A DNA stretch of 64,000 nt, taken from the NCBI RefSeq assembly GCF_020966775.1, contig NZ_JAJKFV010000029.1, forward strand, positions 985,001-1,049,000, read 5' to 3'. The notes below the pieces were generated by a model. The model did not search any database. It was not told the DNA's origin and saw only the letters and a program-made list of their open reading frames with translations. Shown piece by piece: positions 47,318 to 55,961 of the stretch (position 1 is its first letter; every line of letters begins with the position of its first letter). The stretch comes from Rhodopirellula halodulae (GTDB taxonomy: Bacteria; Planctomycetota; Planctomycetia; Pirellulales; Pirellulaceae). The position numbers and the translations under genes are program-made.

Positions 47318-49660
47318 ATGAGATCGAACGTATTACGGATGTTTCTTGGACTGACAGCGGCGATGCTTTTCGCTGTCAATGTCTACGCAGGATGCGGAGA
47401 TTGTGGTGGCTGCGCAAACGGTGGCGGATGTGTCGCTGATGCCGGTGGTGCCACTGTTGTTGGTGGAGGATACGCAGGTTCTGACGCGTGTGCTCCAGCC
47501 GTTTCCTACCAAACGCAGACGGTAATGCGTTCGCAGTACGTGACTGAAACTCGGATGGTTCCGACGACCACGTACCAACGTCAAACGCAAACCCGCATGC
47601 GTAGTGTGACCAAGCAGGTCGCTCGCGTTGAATCACGCTCGCAAGAGTACACGGTCAACGTGCCTCAAACTCAAACTCGTACGGAAACCTACGACGTTCA
47701 AGTCGCAGTTCCTTACACCGAAGAAGAAACCTACACCGTTCAGGTTCCTGTCACGACCGAAGTCGAACAGTCCTACCAAGTGTCGGTTCCTTACACCGAG
47801 AACGTCGAGCAGTCGTACCAGGTGTGCGTGCCTTACACTGAGCAAGTTGAGCAAACTTACACGGTTCAGGTTCCTGTCACTGAGACCAAGACTCAGACTT
47901 ACACGGTCAACGTGCCTTACACCGAGCAAGTGGAGCAAACTTACACGGTACAAGTTCCTGTTCAACAAACTCGCGAAGAGTCGTACCAAGTGTGCGTGCC
48001 TTACACCGAGAACGTTGAGCAAACTTACACCGTTCAAGTTCCTGTCACGAGCACGCAAACTCAGACTTACCAAGTTTGTGTTCCTTACACCGAAACTTTG
48101 ACTCAAACCTATTCGGTTCAGGTTCCCGTCACGGAAACGAAGACGCAGACCTACACGGTCAACGTGCCTTACACCGAAGAAGTTGAGCAAACTTACACGG
48201 TCAGCGTTCCTGTGACTGAGCAAGTTGCACAAAGCTACACCGTTCAGGTCCCTTACACCGAGCAAGTGGAGCAAAGCTACACCGTTCGCGTTCCTGTGAC
48301 CGAAACCAAGACCGCTTATCGCACCGTTTCGAAGTGCGTTCCTGTGACCACGATGAAGACGGTCACCAAGGACTTGGGCGGATACGAGTGCCAAGCTGTT
48401 GCAGCTGGTGGTGCTTACGGTGATGGCGCTGGCGTCTACGCTGCTGGTTCGGGCTGTGGCTCGTCTTCGGCTTGTGGCGGATGTGCAAGCAGCTGCGGAT
48501 CGTGTGCACCTTGCACCAGCGGATGTGGTTCGTCGGCTTGTGGTGGCGGATGCGGAAGCGTCGCTGCTGCTGGTGCTGCAGCCGGATCGGCTTGTGCTCC
48601 TGCCGTGACCTACCGTCGCGTTTACGTGCCGAACTTGGTCACCGAAGAAGTGCCTGTTACTTCGTACCAGCGTCAAACGGAACAAGTTCCTTACACCTAC
48701 AACGTGACCAGCTACACCACGCAGACTCAAACTCGCATGGTTCCTGTCACCAAGTGCCGTACCGAGACTCGTGAGCGTATGGTCAACGTGACCAAGTACC
48801 AAAACGAAACTCGTACCCGTACGGTTAAGGTTCAAAAGACTCGTCCCGAAGAGCGTACTCGTGAGTACACCGTCACGAGCTACAAGACCGAAACTCGCAC
48901 CCGCGAAGTTCCTGTCCAAAAGACTCGCTTGGAAACTCGCACCCGCGAAATTCCTGTGACGACCATGAAGACTGAAACTCGTACTCGTACGGTTCCTGTC
49001 CAAAAGACTCGTATGGAAACCCGTACTCGTACGGTTCCTTACACGACGATGACGACCGAAGAGCGTACCCGTACGGTTACTGTTCAGAAGTGCCGTCAAG
49101 AAGAGCGTACTCGTGAATACAACGTCACGAGCTACAAGACCGAAACTCGCACGAAGTCGGTTCCTGTGACCAAGACTCGTATCGAGACTCGTACTCGTTC
49201 GATCCCAGTCCAGAAGACCCGCATGGAAACTCGCACTCGCATGGTTCCTCAAACGACCATGACGACTGAAGAGCGTACTCGTACGGTCAACAAGACTCGT
49301 ATGGAAACTCAACAGCGTACTCGCGAAGTTTCGTACACGGTCAACGTTCCTGAAACTCGTACCCGCACCTACAACGTGACTGTCTATGACACCGTCACCG
49401 AAGAAGTGCCAGAAACCTACAGCGTTTGCGTTCCTGTTCAAACGATGAAGGAAGTTCAAGTTCAGGTCTGCAAGCAAGTCCCAACCACTGTTCAAGTTCC
49501 TGTTTACGGTGCTGGTGCTGCTGGCGTTTCGACCGGTGCTGGTTGCACCTCTTGCGGTGGCGCGGCTGCTGTCAGCTATGAAGCTGCTCCAGTCGTCGAA
49601 GCAGCTCCTGCTGCTCCCGTCATGCAAACCGGTGCTGGTTGCACCAACTGCGGTCAGTGA
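47318..49660 (+). CDS. YTV-repeat exported protein with two charge-opposed arrays
   Basis: GGAGG at 47305-47309 sets the ATG at 47318, giving 780 residues; the upstream extension to 47186 is discarded. A signal peptide (FLGLTAAMLFAVNVYAG) precedes a Gly/Cys-rich segment. Residues 111-334 are sixteen units of 14 residues of the form YTVQVPVTETKTQT, alternating VPV and VPY, rich in Glu and Thr. A Gly/Cys/Ser-rich hinge with CGGCASSCGSCAPC follows. Residues 470-651 are thirteen 14-residue units such as TRTRTVPVQKTRME, rich in Arg and Lys. The C-terminus has CTSCGG and CTNCGQ. The repeat is the one known in planctomycetes as YTV. It is likely a beta-rich cell-wall protein with disulfides. Codon bias (ACTCGT, GTTCCT) suggests strong expression. 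Confidence 0.92.
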   Translation: MRSNVLRMFLGLTAAMLFAVNVYAGCGDCGGCANGGGCVADAGGATVVGGGYAGSDACAPAVSYQTQTVMRSQYVTETRMVPTTTYQRQTQTRMRSVTKQVARVESRSQEYTVNVPQTQTRTETYDVQVAVPYTEEETYTVQVPVTTEVEQSYQVSVPYTENVEQSYQVCVPYTEQVEQTYTVQVPVTETKTQTYTVNVPYTEQVEQTYTVQVPVQQTREESYQVCVPYTENVEQTYTVQVPVTSTQTQTYQVCVPYTETLTQTYSVQVPVTETKTQTYTVNVPYTEEVEQTYTVSVPVTEQVAQSYTVQVPYTEQVEQSYTVRVPVTETKTAYRTVSKCVPVTTMKTVTKDLGGYECQAVAAGGAYGDGAGVYAAGSGCGSSSACGGCASSCGSCAPCTSGCGSSACGGGCGSVAAAGAAAGSACAPAVTYRRVYVPNLVTEEVPVTSYQRQTEQVPYTYNVTSYTTQTQTRMVPVTKCRTETRERMVNVTKYQNETRTRTVKVQKTRPEERTREYTVTSYKTETRTREVPVQKTRLETRTREIPVTTMKTETRTRTVPVQKTRMETRTRTVPYTTMTTEERTRTVTVQKCRQEERTREYNVTSYKTETRTKSVPVTKTRIETRTRSIPVQKTRMETRTRMVPQTTMTTEERTRTVNKTRMETQQRTREVSYTVNVPETRTRTYNVTVYDTVTEEVPETYSVCVPVQTMKEVQVQVCKQVPTTVQVPVYGAGAAGVSTGAGCTSCGGAAAVSYEAAPVVEAAPAAPVMQTGAGCTNCGQ
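47648..48319 (+). repeat. Acidic YTV array, sixteen 42-bp units
   Basis: Units are exactly 42 bases in frame and encode YTVxVP[V/Y]TExxxQ[T/S]. Alternation of VPV and VPY produces an 84-base super-period in much of the array. Confidence 0.92.
48725..49270 (+). repeat. Basic TRTR array, thirteen 42-bp units
   Basis: Units encode TRTRxVPVQKTRxE-type sequences on the same 42-base period as the first array but with Arg/Lys in place of Glu/Gln at many positions. Confidence 0.9.
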
Positions 49661-49666
49661 GCTTTG

Positions 49667-49711
49667 ACTCGATTCTCAACGGGTGACGGACCGTCACCCG
49701 GCGAGTTTTGA
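49667..49711 (+). terminator. Terminator of the YTV-repeat gene
   Basis: GGGTGACG and CGTCACCC, with outer ACTCG/CGAGT pairing, form a nested stem followed by TTTT just after the stop codon. Confidence 0.8.
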
Positions 49712-49717
49712 CAAACC

Positions 49718-49760
49718 AAAAACGGCTCGCGTTCCTTTGGAATGCGAGCCGTTTTCTTTT
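49718..49760. terminator. Bidirectional terminator between the YTV and NifS-like genes
   Basis: AAAACGGCTCGC and GCGAGCCGTTTT form a 12-bp stem, with further partial pairing inside, around a CTTTGG-containing loop, with T-runs usable on both strands between convergent genes. Confidence 0.85.
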
Positions 49761-49886
49761 GGGTGCAAAGCATTGCTGACTTCCCCGCCAAGCAATGGAC
49801 GGTCAGCCTTGGCTTCGGCTGGCGATTCGCACGGTACCCGTACCAAGACTCAAGCGTGTTATCTAACCGCGGACATCTCGAGGCGT

Positions 49887-51020
49887 TCAGTCGGACGCTT
49901 CGGTCAGCAGGTTCACCGCACGATCGATCTGGTCTCGGCTGGTGGTCCAACCCACCGAGACGCGAATGCAGCGGCCAATTTGTTTGTCGGTGCAGCCGAT
50001 GGCCCGCAGCACACGGGTCATTTCGTCTGGTGGGGATTCTGATTGGGCTGAAGCCAGCACCAAATGTCGTGCGGCTTTTTGAATGCGTTTTGCTTCGACC
50101 GGCATTTGAACGGTGACCGTATTCGGTAGGCCGTCGTTATGCTCTGCAAAAATGGTGACGTTGTCTCCGAGATTGGTTCGCAGCCCGTCAATCAGACGCG
50201 AGCGAAGCTCACGCAGCGTCTCATGAGCATCATTGATGCATTTACCGGCCATGGATGCGGCACACCCGAAACCAACGATGGCGGGAACGTTTTCGCTGCC
50301 CGCCCGAAGTCCCATTTCTCGGCTCTCGCCAAACAAAATCGGTTTCAGTTCCAACCCTCGGCGGACAAATAACGCACCGCTGCCTTTGGGGCCGTACATC
50401 TTGTGAGCACTGATCGCCAACGTGTCGACACCGAGTTGTGTGACATCGATGGGAATCTTTCCAGCCGCCGAAGTTGCGTCGCAATGAACGCGGATGCCGC
50501 GATGGCGACAGCGATCGGCAAGCTCCTGAACAGGTTGATCGGTGCCGAGCACGTGGTTGGCAAGCTGCAGGCAAACCAGCTGTGTCGATTCGCGGAAACG
50601 TTTTTCAAATTCGTCCGCATCCACATGGCCGTTGGAATCACAGGGGACCAGTTCAACGTCCCATCCCATTCGTCCGAGTTGCAGTGCGGCCTGCATCGCA
50701 GCGTCGTGCTCGATCGTGCTGATCAGCAGGTGCGGCGGGCCTTCGACGGGATCGTAAGTTCGGTCACACTCCGCGGCACCGAGGATGCCAAGATTGTTGG
50801 CTTCGGTCCCACCACTGGTGAAGACCAGCTCAAACGGTTCGCAACCGATCAAAAAAGCCACCGATTCGCGGGCGCTTTCGATCGCTTCGTTCACCGCCGA
50901 CGCGTGGACGTGTGATTGCGTCGGCAGCATGAAGTGCGTCGACCAATAGGGCTGCATCGCTTCGATCACCGAAGGAGCCATCGGTGTGGTGCGATTGAAG
51001 TCGAGGTAGATCAGCGACAC
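49887..51020 (-). CDS. NifS/IscS-like PLP protein lacking the catalytic Cys
   Basis: A GTG at 51020 starts a 377-residue protein with the complete class-V desulfurase frame: IYLDFNRTTP, SGGTEANNLG, ISTIEHDA, VHCDATSAAGK, SAHKMYGPKGSGAL with the PLP Lys207, and RAGSENVPAIVGFG. In cysteine desulfurases a mobile loop reads GSAC; the matching place here is LVLASAQSES, with Gln326 where Cys is expected. The persulfide-forming residue therefore appears absent, so it may be an aminotransferase or lyase rather than a desulfurase, or a regulator. No isc or suf genes adjoin. It is convergent with the YTV gene. Confidence 0.9.
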   Translation of the reverse strand: MSLIYLDFNRTTPMAPSVIEAMQPYWSTHFMLPTQSHVHASAVNEAIESARESVAFLIGCEPFELVFTSGGTEANNLGILGAAECDRTYDPVEGPPHLLISTIEHDAAMQAALQLGRMGWDVELVPCDSNGHVDADEFEKRFRESTQLVCLQLANHVLGTDQPVQELADRCRHRGIRVHCDATSAAGKIPIDVTQLGVDTLAISAHKMYGPKGSGALFVRRGLELKPILFGESREMGLRAGSENVPAIVGFGCAASMAGKCINDAHETLRELRSRLIDGLRTNLGDNVTIFAEHNDGLPNTVTVQMPVEAKRIQKAARHLVLASAQSESPPDEMTRVLRAIGCTDKQIGRCIRVSVGWTTSRDQIDRAVNLLTEASD

Positions 51021-51251
51021 GGCGGGAAAAACATCGGGAGCAAAGCAATGGACGCGAATGTTCCAGATTAACCCCTTTGCTCCACGATTCCAGCCACCGC
51101 CCCTCCAAAACCGTCTGCGGGGAAGGAGCGTGACCGGCGGCGATTCAGCCTACTTGCGACTTTCGCGGAATTTGCGAGCTCAGCGGGTGAGCCAACGCTA
51201 CTGATCACTCACCAGGCCCCCTGCATTGCTTTGTGCTCTGCAAGAGAGAGA

Positions 51252-51764
51252 TCAGCGAGGTTTGTTTTTCCGGCCTTTCGCCAGACGCTTCATCTTTTTG
51301 ACTTCCTCTTGTGCAACCACCCATCCACGGCAATTGCGGGCACCGCACTGGCATTTAGGATTCCAGTCAAAGGCTTCCCACGCGTAGTCGAAAGTGATTT
51401 CAGTTTCAGCCTCGATGTTGCAGATCGCGACCACGCCCAACGAAAAATCCGTTAACTGAACCAATTCGCAGTTGGGACTGCACGAATGGTTCATGAACGC
51501 GCCGGGAGTGCTGGGTTCGAGGTACCAGTCCTCGTGCAGATCCATGACGTATTCACTGCCTTCGTAGTGCTTCTTGTTGATCAGTTGTCCTGTGACTTCA
51601 AAGACCAATTCACCCGGTTGAAATTGCCTTGCTGCATAAACACCGAATCCGCAACGGCCCGTTCCTTTGACTTCGATGTCATCGTCGTAGTAAGAGCGGT
51701 AGGCATAATCTCGATCAACGACAGCTTGGAGCTTCTTGCGGCGTTGTTTATCCAGTGCGGACAT
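51252..51764 (-). CDS. SET-domain protein, putative lysine methyltransferase
   Basis: A 170-residue protein made almost only of a SET domain. GTGRCGFGVYAARQFQPGE is the opening strand region, NHSCSPNCE (92-100) is the pseudoknot SAM/active-site motif, and ITFDYAW supplies the catalytic Tyr. A post-SET-like zinc cluster CQCGARNCRGW closes the domain. It should methylate lysine, or a related amine, in a cytoplasmic protein. Bacterial SET proteins are known mostly from Chlamydiae and a few other groups, so the target here is open. A basic tail (KKMKRLAKGRKNKPR) may bind nucleic acid. It is monocistronic, with the NifS-like gene downstream on the same strand after 230 bases. Confidence 0.92.
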   Translation of the reverse strand: MSALDKQRRKKLQAVVDRDYAYRSYYDDDIEVKGTGRCGFGVYAARQFQPGELVFEVTGQLINKKHYEGSEYVMDLHEDWYLEPSTPGAFMNHSCSPNCELVQLTDFSLGVVAICNIEAETEITFDYAWEAFDWNPKCQCGARNCRGWVVAQEEVKKMKRLAKGRKNKPR

Positions 51765-52015
51765 TCGAATCTTGGCTCGAGAAAGAGAGGGAATTCAGGG
51801 ACGGATCTCGCAAGCATTGCGAAAGCAGAGCCTGTCGTCAACGAGCAAACATGTGAATTTGTAACGGCGTTAACGGTGGCACGACCATCAATCAGATTGG
51901 AACGAATGTGCCGACTACGCGAGACCACAAAGAAAGGGTTCACAGTGGAGGGGGGGCATGTCGATGCCACCGATACCGCCTCGATTGATTGGTTTCCAAT
52001 TCATAGGAATGTCCC

Positions 52016-52789
52016 ATGTCGCGTTCGTTGTTCTCCTTTGGTTTTGTAGTGGCCTGTGCGATGGTCGGTACAACAGCTCACGCGGACTTGGATTCCTTGC
52101 TTGGCAAGTGGACCCAAGAGGCGTCGGAGGAACAAGCAAGCGGTGATTCGCTTGTGTTGAATCATGCGAACGAATCTGATGTTGTCATGCCACAACATTC
52201 TGTGGTTGCCAGTTCGACGCAAACGGTGTCGTTCCCGGGCCAGCCATCGCCGGTCATCAATCCTTATGTGGTTCGTCCATCCGCCGATTGCGGTGGATGC
52301 GATTCAGCGGGACCATGCCAAACGCCAGGATGCAGCAGTTGCGGTCCAAAGTTCAACTTGCGAAAGCACTTTGGGGCCGGCTGCAGTTCATGCGGTGAGT
52401 TGGTGGAACCTGGGTGCCAAAGCTGCTCTTCGTGCGGATTGGGGGCTAAGTTGAAGGGCTTGGCGAGCAAAAAAGATTGCAACACTTGCGGCGAAATCGT
52501 CGAAGGTTGCCAAGCTGGTTGCAATGTCGGGTTGAGCGAATGTCGACCTCACCAGGCACCAGCGTTGCCACCGCCGAGCTCCATTTTGGAATACTTCCGC
52601 AGCCGACCTTCGTACTCCGGCATCTGGGCAGGCTACGCGGATGAGACTCGCACCCGTTGCCGCAACACCAGCCCCCATGTCATCGGCAATTGCGATTGCA
52701 CGGGAGGACATGCACACGGTCATGGTTGCCAGAATGGTGGTTGCCAGCTCGGTAATTGCCAATCGGGTTGCGACAGCTGCGATCACTGA
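52016..52789 (+). CDS. Exported Cys-rich protein
   Basis: A 257-residue protein with signal peptide MSRSLFSFGFVVACAMVGTTAHA. The mature part has a Ser/Val-rich stretch, then repeated Cys pairs (CGGCDSAGPCQTPGCSSCG, CSSCGELVEPGCQSC, CNTCGEIVEGCQAGC). After a Pro-rich linker comes a conserved-looking SILEYFRSRPSYSGIWAGY and a terminal His/Gly/Cys-rich segment (GGHAHGHGCQNGGCQ). It resembles the Cys-rich protein at 24 kb in style but not in sequence. Metal binding or disulfide cross-linking in the wall is likely but unproven. It is convergent with fliF after about 60 bases. Confidence 0.85.
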   Translation: MSRSLFSFGFVVACAMVGTTAHADLDSLLGKWTQEASEEQASGDSLVLNHANESDVVMPQHSVVASSTQTVSFPGQPSPVINPYVVRPSADCGGCDSAGPCQTPGCSSCGPKFNLRKHFGAGCSSCGELVEPGCQSCSSCGLGAKLKGLASKKDCNTCGEIVEGCQAGCNVGLSECRPHQAPALPPPSSILEYFRSRPSYSGIWAGYADETRTRCRNTSPHVIGNCDCTGGHAHGHGCQNGGCQLGNCQSGCDSCDH

Positions 52790-52847
52790 TCGGCCACTAC
52801 ACAACGGCATCGACTGCCGCATCGCGGTGAAGGTGCACGCAGTTGGT

Positions 52848-54485
52848 TTAGGCGGCCTCGCCGACCCAGCTTCGGATAACGTTGGCGGCAACCTCAGGGT
52901 TGCCTTCAACCAGCGTGACCAGTTCTTCCTGCAACGTTCCACCTGTGATCTCCATCGCCTCGACTTTTTCAGGCGACTCTTCCACGTTGATCGGTGGGGC
53001 GGGTAATTCCAATCCAAATCCTTCTTTGAAGTCCGTTGGATCGGCGTTTCCGCCCAACGATTTCACGCTGCTGCGAGCGATAAAGAGTGCCGCGGCAGCC
53101 AAGGCGAGCATCGCCAAAGTCTGCCACGAATCCGACAGCCATGAGATGGCAATGGCGGTGGTGGCGGGTGCATCCAATTCGGGTTCGGGCAGGTCGATGT
53201 AGTCCCAGACTTGCACCAATGGGAACCGGTCTTCACCAGCAGCGACATCGGGAAGCAACGCCGTCACGGCTTGCTGGATTTCGGTCTCGGTTTGTTCTTT
53301 CAATGCAACCAAGTCCGACGTTTCCATTGGTGTGATGTCATCGACCGTTGCGTCCGGATTGCTTTCCAGTTGCTGCTTCGTCCAAACTTTCTTGTAGTAA
53401 CTTCGCGGCAGTCCGATCGAGACTTTCACGCGTTTGACCGGCAGGCCCGCGAGTCGGATGGTTTCGTATTCTTGACCCGCTACACGGTTGCTTGATCGCT
53501 CGTCTTCTTTGGTCTTGGTGGTTTGAGCCGACGCATCCAGTTTGACGGGACGGTTGCTGCTCAATGCATTGGGCTGGGCTCCCGGGACTCCGCCAGGCAC
53601 CGGGCGTGAGGATTCCGTCTCGCGTTTGCGCGAGGTTTCGTTGAGCGTGGTAGGCTGATCCGCGTAGGTCAGCTTGGCTTTTTCGGTGCTCATGGTCGGA
53701 TCAATTTCCACGTGGGTGGCCACGTGAATTTTTCCGTATCCCATCAAGTGATTGCGAATCTTTTGTTCGAACCGCAGTTCTTCTTCGCGACGTTTCCGAG
53801 ACAATGGATCGTCGTCATCGGCCAGTTCGAATGTCGAGTCACCATTGGTGTCCGTGACGACGACGTCGTCTGGTGACATGCCCGCAAACGAGGATCGGAC
53901 CATGTCTTTGATTTGCATGATGCGAGCGCGCGGCAGCGGATCCATGCCTTCAGGTTCAACGGTGACACTTGCTGATTGAGGCCTTGCTCGCGAAAGTCCC
54001 ATGCGTTCGCCTTGGTCGTACTCCACCGTTGCGGTTCGCACATCGTCGAACATCATGATGCTGCGAGCGATGTCGCGAGTCTTCGCGTTCAATTGCCGAG
54101 CCATGCGTTGTTCATTGGATTCGAACGGCGTGGCTTGATCGATCGCGGCTTGCACGCTGGTGCGAAGCGAAAGCGGAAGGGAGGCGGAGCTTTCGAGAGC
54201 CTTCAAGAATTCGCTGCGTGACTCGATGGGAATCTTGATGCGACGACCGTCGCGAACCCAGCCGCGAAGATCGGCGTTGCCGAAAGCAACTTCTGCTGCG
54301 TCCAGGTCGCGTTCGCTAAAGGTTCGACCGCCCAGCAAGTATTCCGTGCTCGTCGTGGTGCTTCCACGCACCAAGAACCCGAGCGCCAACACAATCGCGG
54401 TCAGCAGCAGTCCCGCGATAATTCGCGAGGGGACTGGCATCGATGCGTAGACGCTGCGGAACTGGTCGAGTGCGTTTTGAAGCAT
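52848..54485 (-). CDS. fliF: Flagellar MS-ring protein FliF
   Basis: A 545-residue FliF. The N-terminal transmembrane helix (IIAGLLLTAIVLALGFLV) is followed by the YLLGGRTFSERDLDAAEVAF ring-building region, the RIKIP block and SVTVEPEG. The C-terminal transmembrane helix (QTLAMLALAAAALFIA) precedes a cytoplasmic tail with LVEGNPEVAANVIRSWV, the FliG-binding motif. It builds the membrane ring under the flagellar basal body. It is the last gene of the minus-strand flagellar run (fliE ends 10 bases upstream). The usual next gene, fliG, is not here. Confidence 0.96.
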   Translation of the reverse strand: MLQNALDQFRSVYASMPVPSRIIAGLLLTAIVLALGFLVRGSTTTSTEYLLGGRTFSERDLDAAEVAFGNADLRGWVRDGRRIKIPIESRSEFLKALESSASLPLSLRTSVQAAIDQATPFESNEQRMARQLNAKTRDIARSIMMFDDVRTATVEYDQGERMGLSRARPQSASVTVEPEGMDPLPRARIMQIKDMVRSSFAGMSPDDVVVTDTNGDSTFELADDDDPLSRKRREEELRFEQKIRNHLMGYGKIHVATHVEIDPTMSTEKAKLTYADQPTTLNETSRKRETESSRPVPGGVPGAQPNALSSNRPVKLDASAQTTKTKEDERSSNRVAGQEYETIRLAGLPVKRVKVSIGLPRSYYKKVWTKQQLESNPDATVDDITPMETSDLVALKEQTETEIQQAVTALLPDVAAGEDRFPLVQVWDYIDLPEPELDAPATTAIAISWLSDSWQTLAMLALAAAALFIARSSVKSLGGNADPTDFKEGFGLELPAPPINVEESPEKVEAMEITGGTLQEELVTLVEGNPEVAANVIRSWVGEAA

Positions 54486-54495
54486 GGCGAACTAG

Positions 54496-54882
54496 TTAGA
54501 TCTGAACTTGTTGGATTTCGCGGTAGGCGTCCATCAGCTTGTTGCGAATCTGCATCAGCATTCGAAACGCCAGGTCGGCTTTTTGAACCGACGTCAACAC
54601 TTCCGCTTCGTTGACGTCGCCGCCGGTGAGCATGGAATGAACCATTGCGTCGGCGTTGTTTTGCATCGCATTGACGCCTTTGACTTGGTTGATCAAAAGG
54701 TCGCCAAGTTCGCCGAAGGCGGAGTCATTGGATGATGCGTTGGTTGCGTCTGGATCCAGCAACGAGAACGCTTGATTGTTCTGCGTGCCTTCACTTTGTC
54801 CCGCGCTGCCCATCTGCGATGACGTACCACCTTGCAGTTGGCTGAAGGTGGGCGGCGGACGGAACGAAGCGACGGGACGCAT
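54496..54882 (-). CDS. fliE: Flagellar hook-basal body protein FliE
   Basis: A 128-residue FliE. The disordered Gln/Ser-rich N-terminus precedes FGELGDLLINQVKGVNAMQNNADAMVHSML, then DVNEAEVLTSVQKADLAFRMLMQIRNKLMDAYREI, the diagnostic helix of FliE. It joins the MS ring to the rod. Typical length is about 105, so the N-terminus is slightly extended. Start ATG at 54882. It lies between flgC (65 bases) and fliF (10 bases). Confidence 0.96.
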   Translation of the reverse strand: MRPVASFRPPPTFSQLQGGTSSQMGSAGQSEGTQNNQAFSLLDPDATNASSNDSAFGELGDLLINQVKGVNAMQNNADAMVHSMLTGGDVNEAEVLTSVQKADLAFRMLMQIRNKLMDAYREIQQVQI

Positions 54883-54946
54883 GGAAAATCAGTACGGCAG
54901 GGTTTGGGAAACGGTGCATCCCCGGCTCATGTGAGCAGCAAATGGT

Positions 54947-55366
54947 TTAGGCCAAGATGGTGAGTCGTTGTCGACTCATGTTCTTGCTGATTTCGATCAC
55001 GCCCACGTTGGCCTCGTAGGCGCGAGTGCTCTCGAGTGCGTCCACCATCTGCGTGGTCAGGTCGATGTTAGGATAGGCCACGTAGCCTTCCCATTTCCCT
55101 TCTTGGATGGCCAGCGGATGTTCTGGCTGGTAGCGGTAAAGCGGCTCCGATTCGTCAACCATCACTTCCGAGACTTTGACGCCGGCCGCTTCGCCTGGGC
55201 TGGCGGTTTCGTCGGTTTGAAAGACAACTTGGCGAGCTTTGTAGGGGCTTGGGTTGCCGTTCTCGTCCACCAGCGACGAGATGTTGGCAATGTTGCCTGA
55301 GATCGCGTTGAGCCGTGTGCGTTGAGCCACCAACGCGGAGGTGCTGATATCCAGTGCACTGATCAT
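54947..55366 (-). CDS. flgC: Flagellar basal-body rod protein FlgC
   Basis: GGAG six bases before the ATG at 55366 supports this start over an ATG four codons upstream; the product has 139 residues. The rod signature is intact: MISALDISTSALVAQRTRLNAISGNIANI at the N-terminus with the Asn-Ile-Ala-Asn motif. The C-terminus ends VDALESTRAYEANVGVIEISKNM. FlgC is a proximal rod component exported by the flagellar type III system. It follows flgB by 34 bases. Confidence 0.97.
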   Translation of the reverse strand: MISALDISTSALVAQRTRLNAISGNIANISSLVDENGNPSPYKARQVVFQTDETASPGEAAGVKVSEVMVDESEPLYRYQPEHPLAIQEGKWEGYVAYPNIDLTTQMVDALESTRAYEANVGVIEISKNMSRQRLTILA

Positions 55367-55399
55367 GGCGATCTCCAAAAGGAAAATGAGAAGTGTGTG

Positions 55400-55960
55400 T
55401 TAGGCACGTTCGGTGATGGCCGCACGAAGCAGTTCGAACTGGCTGCGGAGCGTCGTCACGGCTAAGTCGTGCAGGTGTTGGTTCTTCGAAATCTCGGTGA
55501 CTTGTTGTTCCAGGGACACGTCGCTGTTGTCGTGATAAACCACCTGCTCCATGGCTTCGCGAGGACCGGTGAATTGGTCGTCGCGGGTGACGGATTCGGT
55601 CTTTCTGGACGGACTCAAGGCGGAAAATTCGTTGGCGGGAATGCCATCGCTGACTGGTCGTGGCATCCCCACGGATCCACCTCGAATCGGGCTTTCGAAC
55701 GGGTGAGTCACCCATTCGGGGATGTGTCCTTGGGAAAGATCAGGTTGGGTGATTGAGTTGGATTCCGGTGTCGGTTTGCCTCGATCACGAATGGATTCGG
55801 CCAACGCGGTTTGGAATGCGTTTTGGTCCAGATCGCGACTGCGATAGTCCGGTGTGCTAATGTTGGCAATGTTGCCCGCGAGCAATTCGTGGCGTCGTTC
55901 GGTGAACGCCAACGTTTGCTCCAACGCACCAATCGTGGTCGATCCGACTGGATTGAACAT
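55400..55960 (-). CDS. flgB: Flagellar basal-body rod protein FlgB
   Basis: A 186-residue FlgB. The N-terminal helix with RRHELLAGNIANISTPDYRSRDLD is the rod consensus. The C-terminus has VSLEQQVTEISKNQHLHDLAVTTLRSQFELLRAAI. The middle is longer than in E. coli FlgB (138), with a Pro/Ser-rich insert (about 60-130). It assembles the proximal rod. The stop of the upstream HATPase gene and this ATG are separated by one base (TGA-G-ATG), indicating coupling. Confidence 0.95.
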   Translation of the reverse strand: MFNPVGSTTIGALEQTLAFTERRHELLAGNIANISTPDYRSRDLDQNAFQTALAESIRDRGKPTPESNSITQPDLSQGHIPEWVTHPFESPIRGGSVGMPRPVSDGIPANEFSALSPSRKTESVTRDDQFTGPREAMEQVVYHDNSDVSLEQQVTEISKNQHLHDLAVTTLRSQFELLRAAITERA

Positions 55961-55961
55961 C

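Noticed and set aside
47648-48319. Regular direct repeats suggestive of CRISPR
   Set aside because: The period is exactly 42 bases in frame, the units are near-contiguous without unique spacers, and they encode the protein repeat.
47633-49627. A 664-codon open frame antisense to the YTV-repeat gene
   Set aside because: It mirrors the 42-base repeats and exists because the repeat codons lack reverse-strand stops. It has no signal, domain or ribosome-binding site, and the sense gene is certain.
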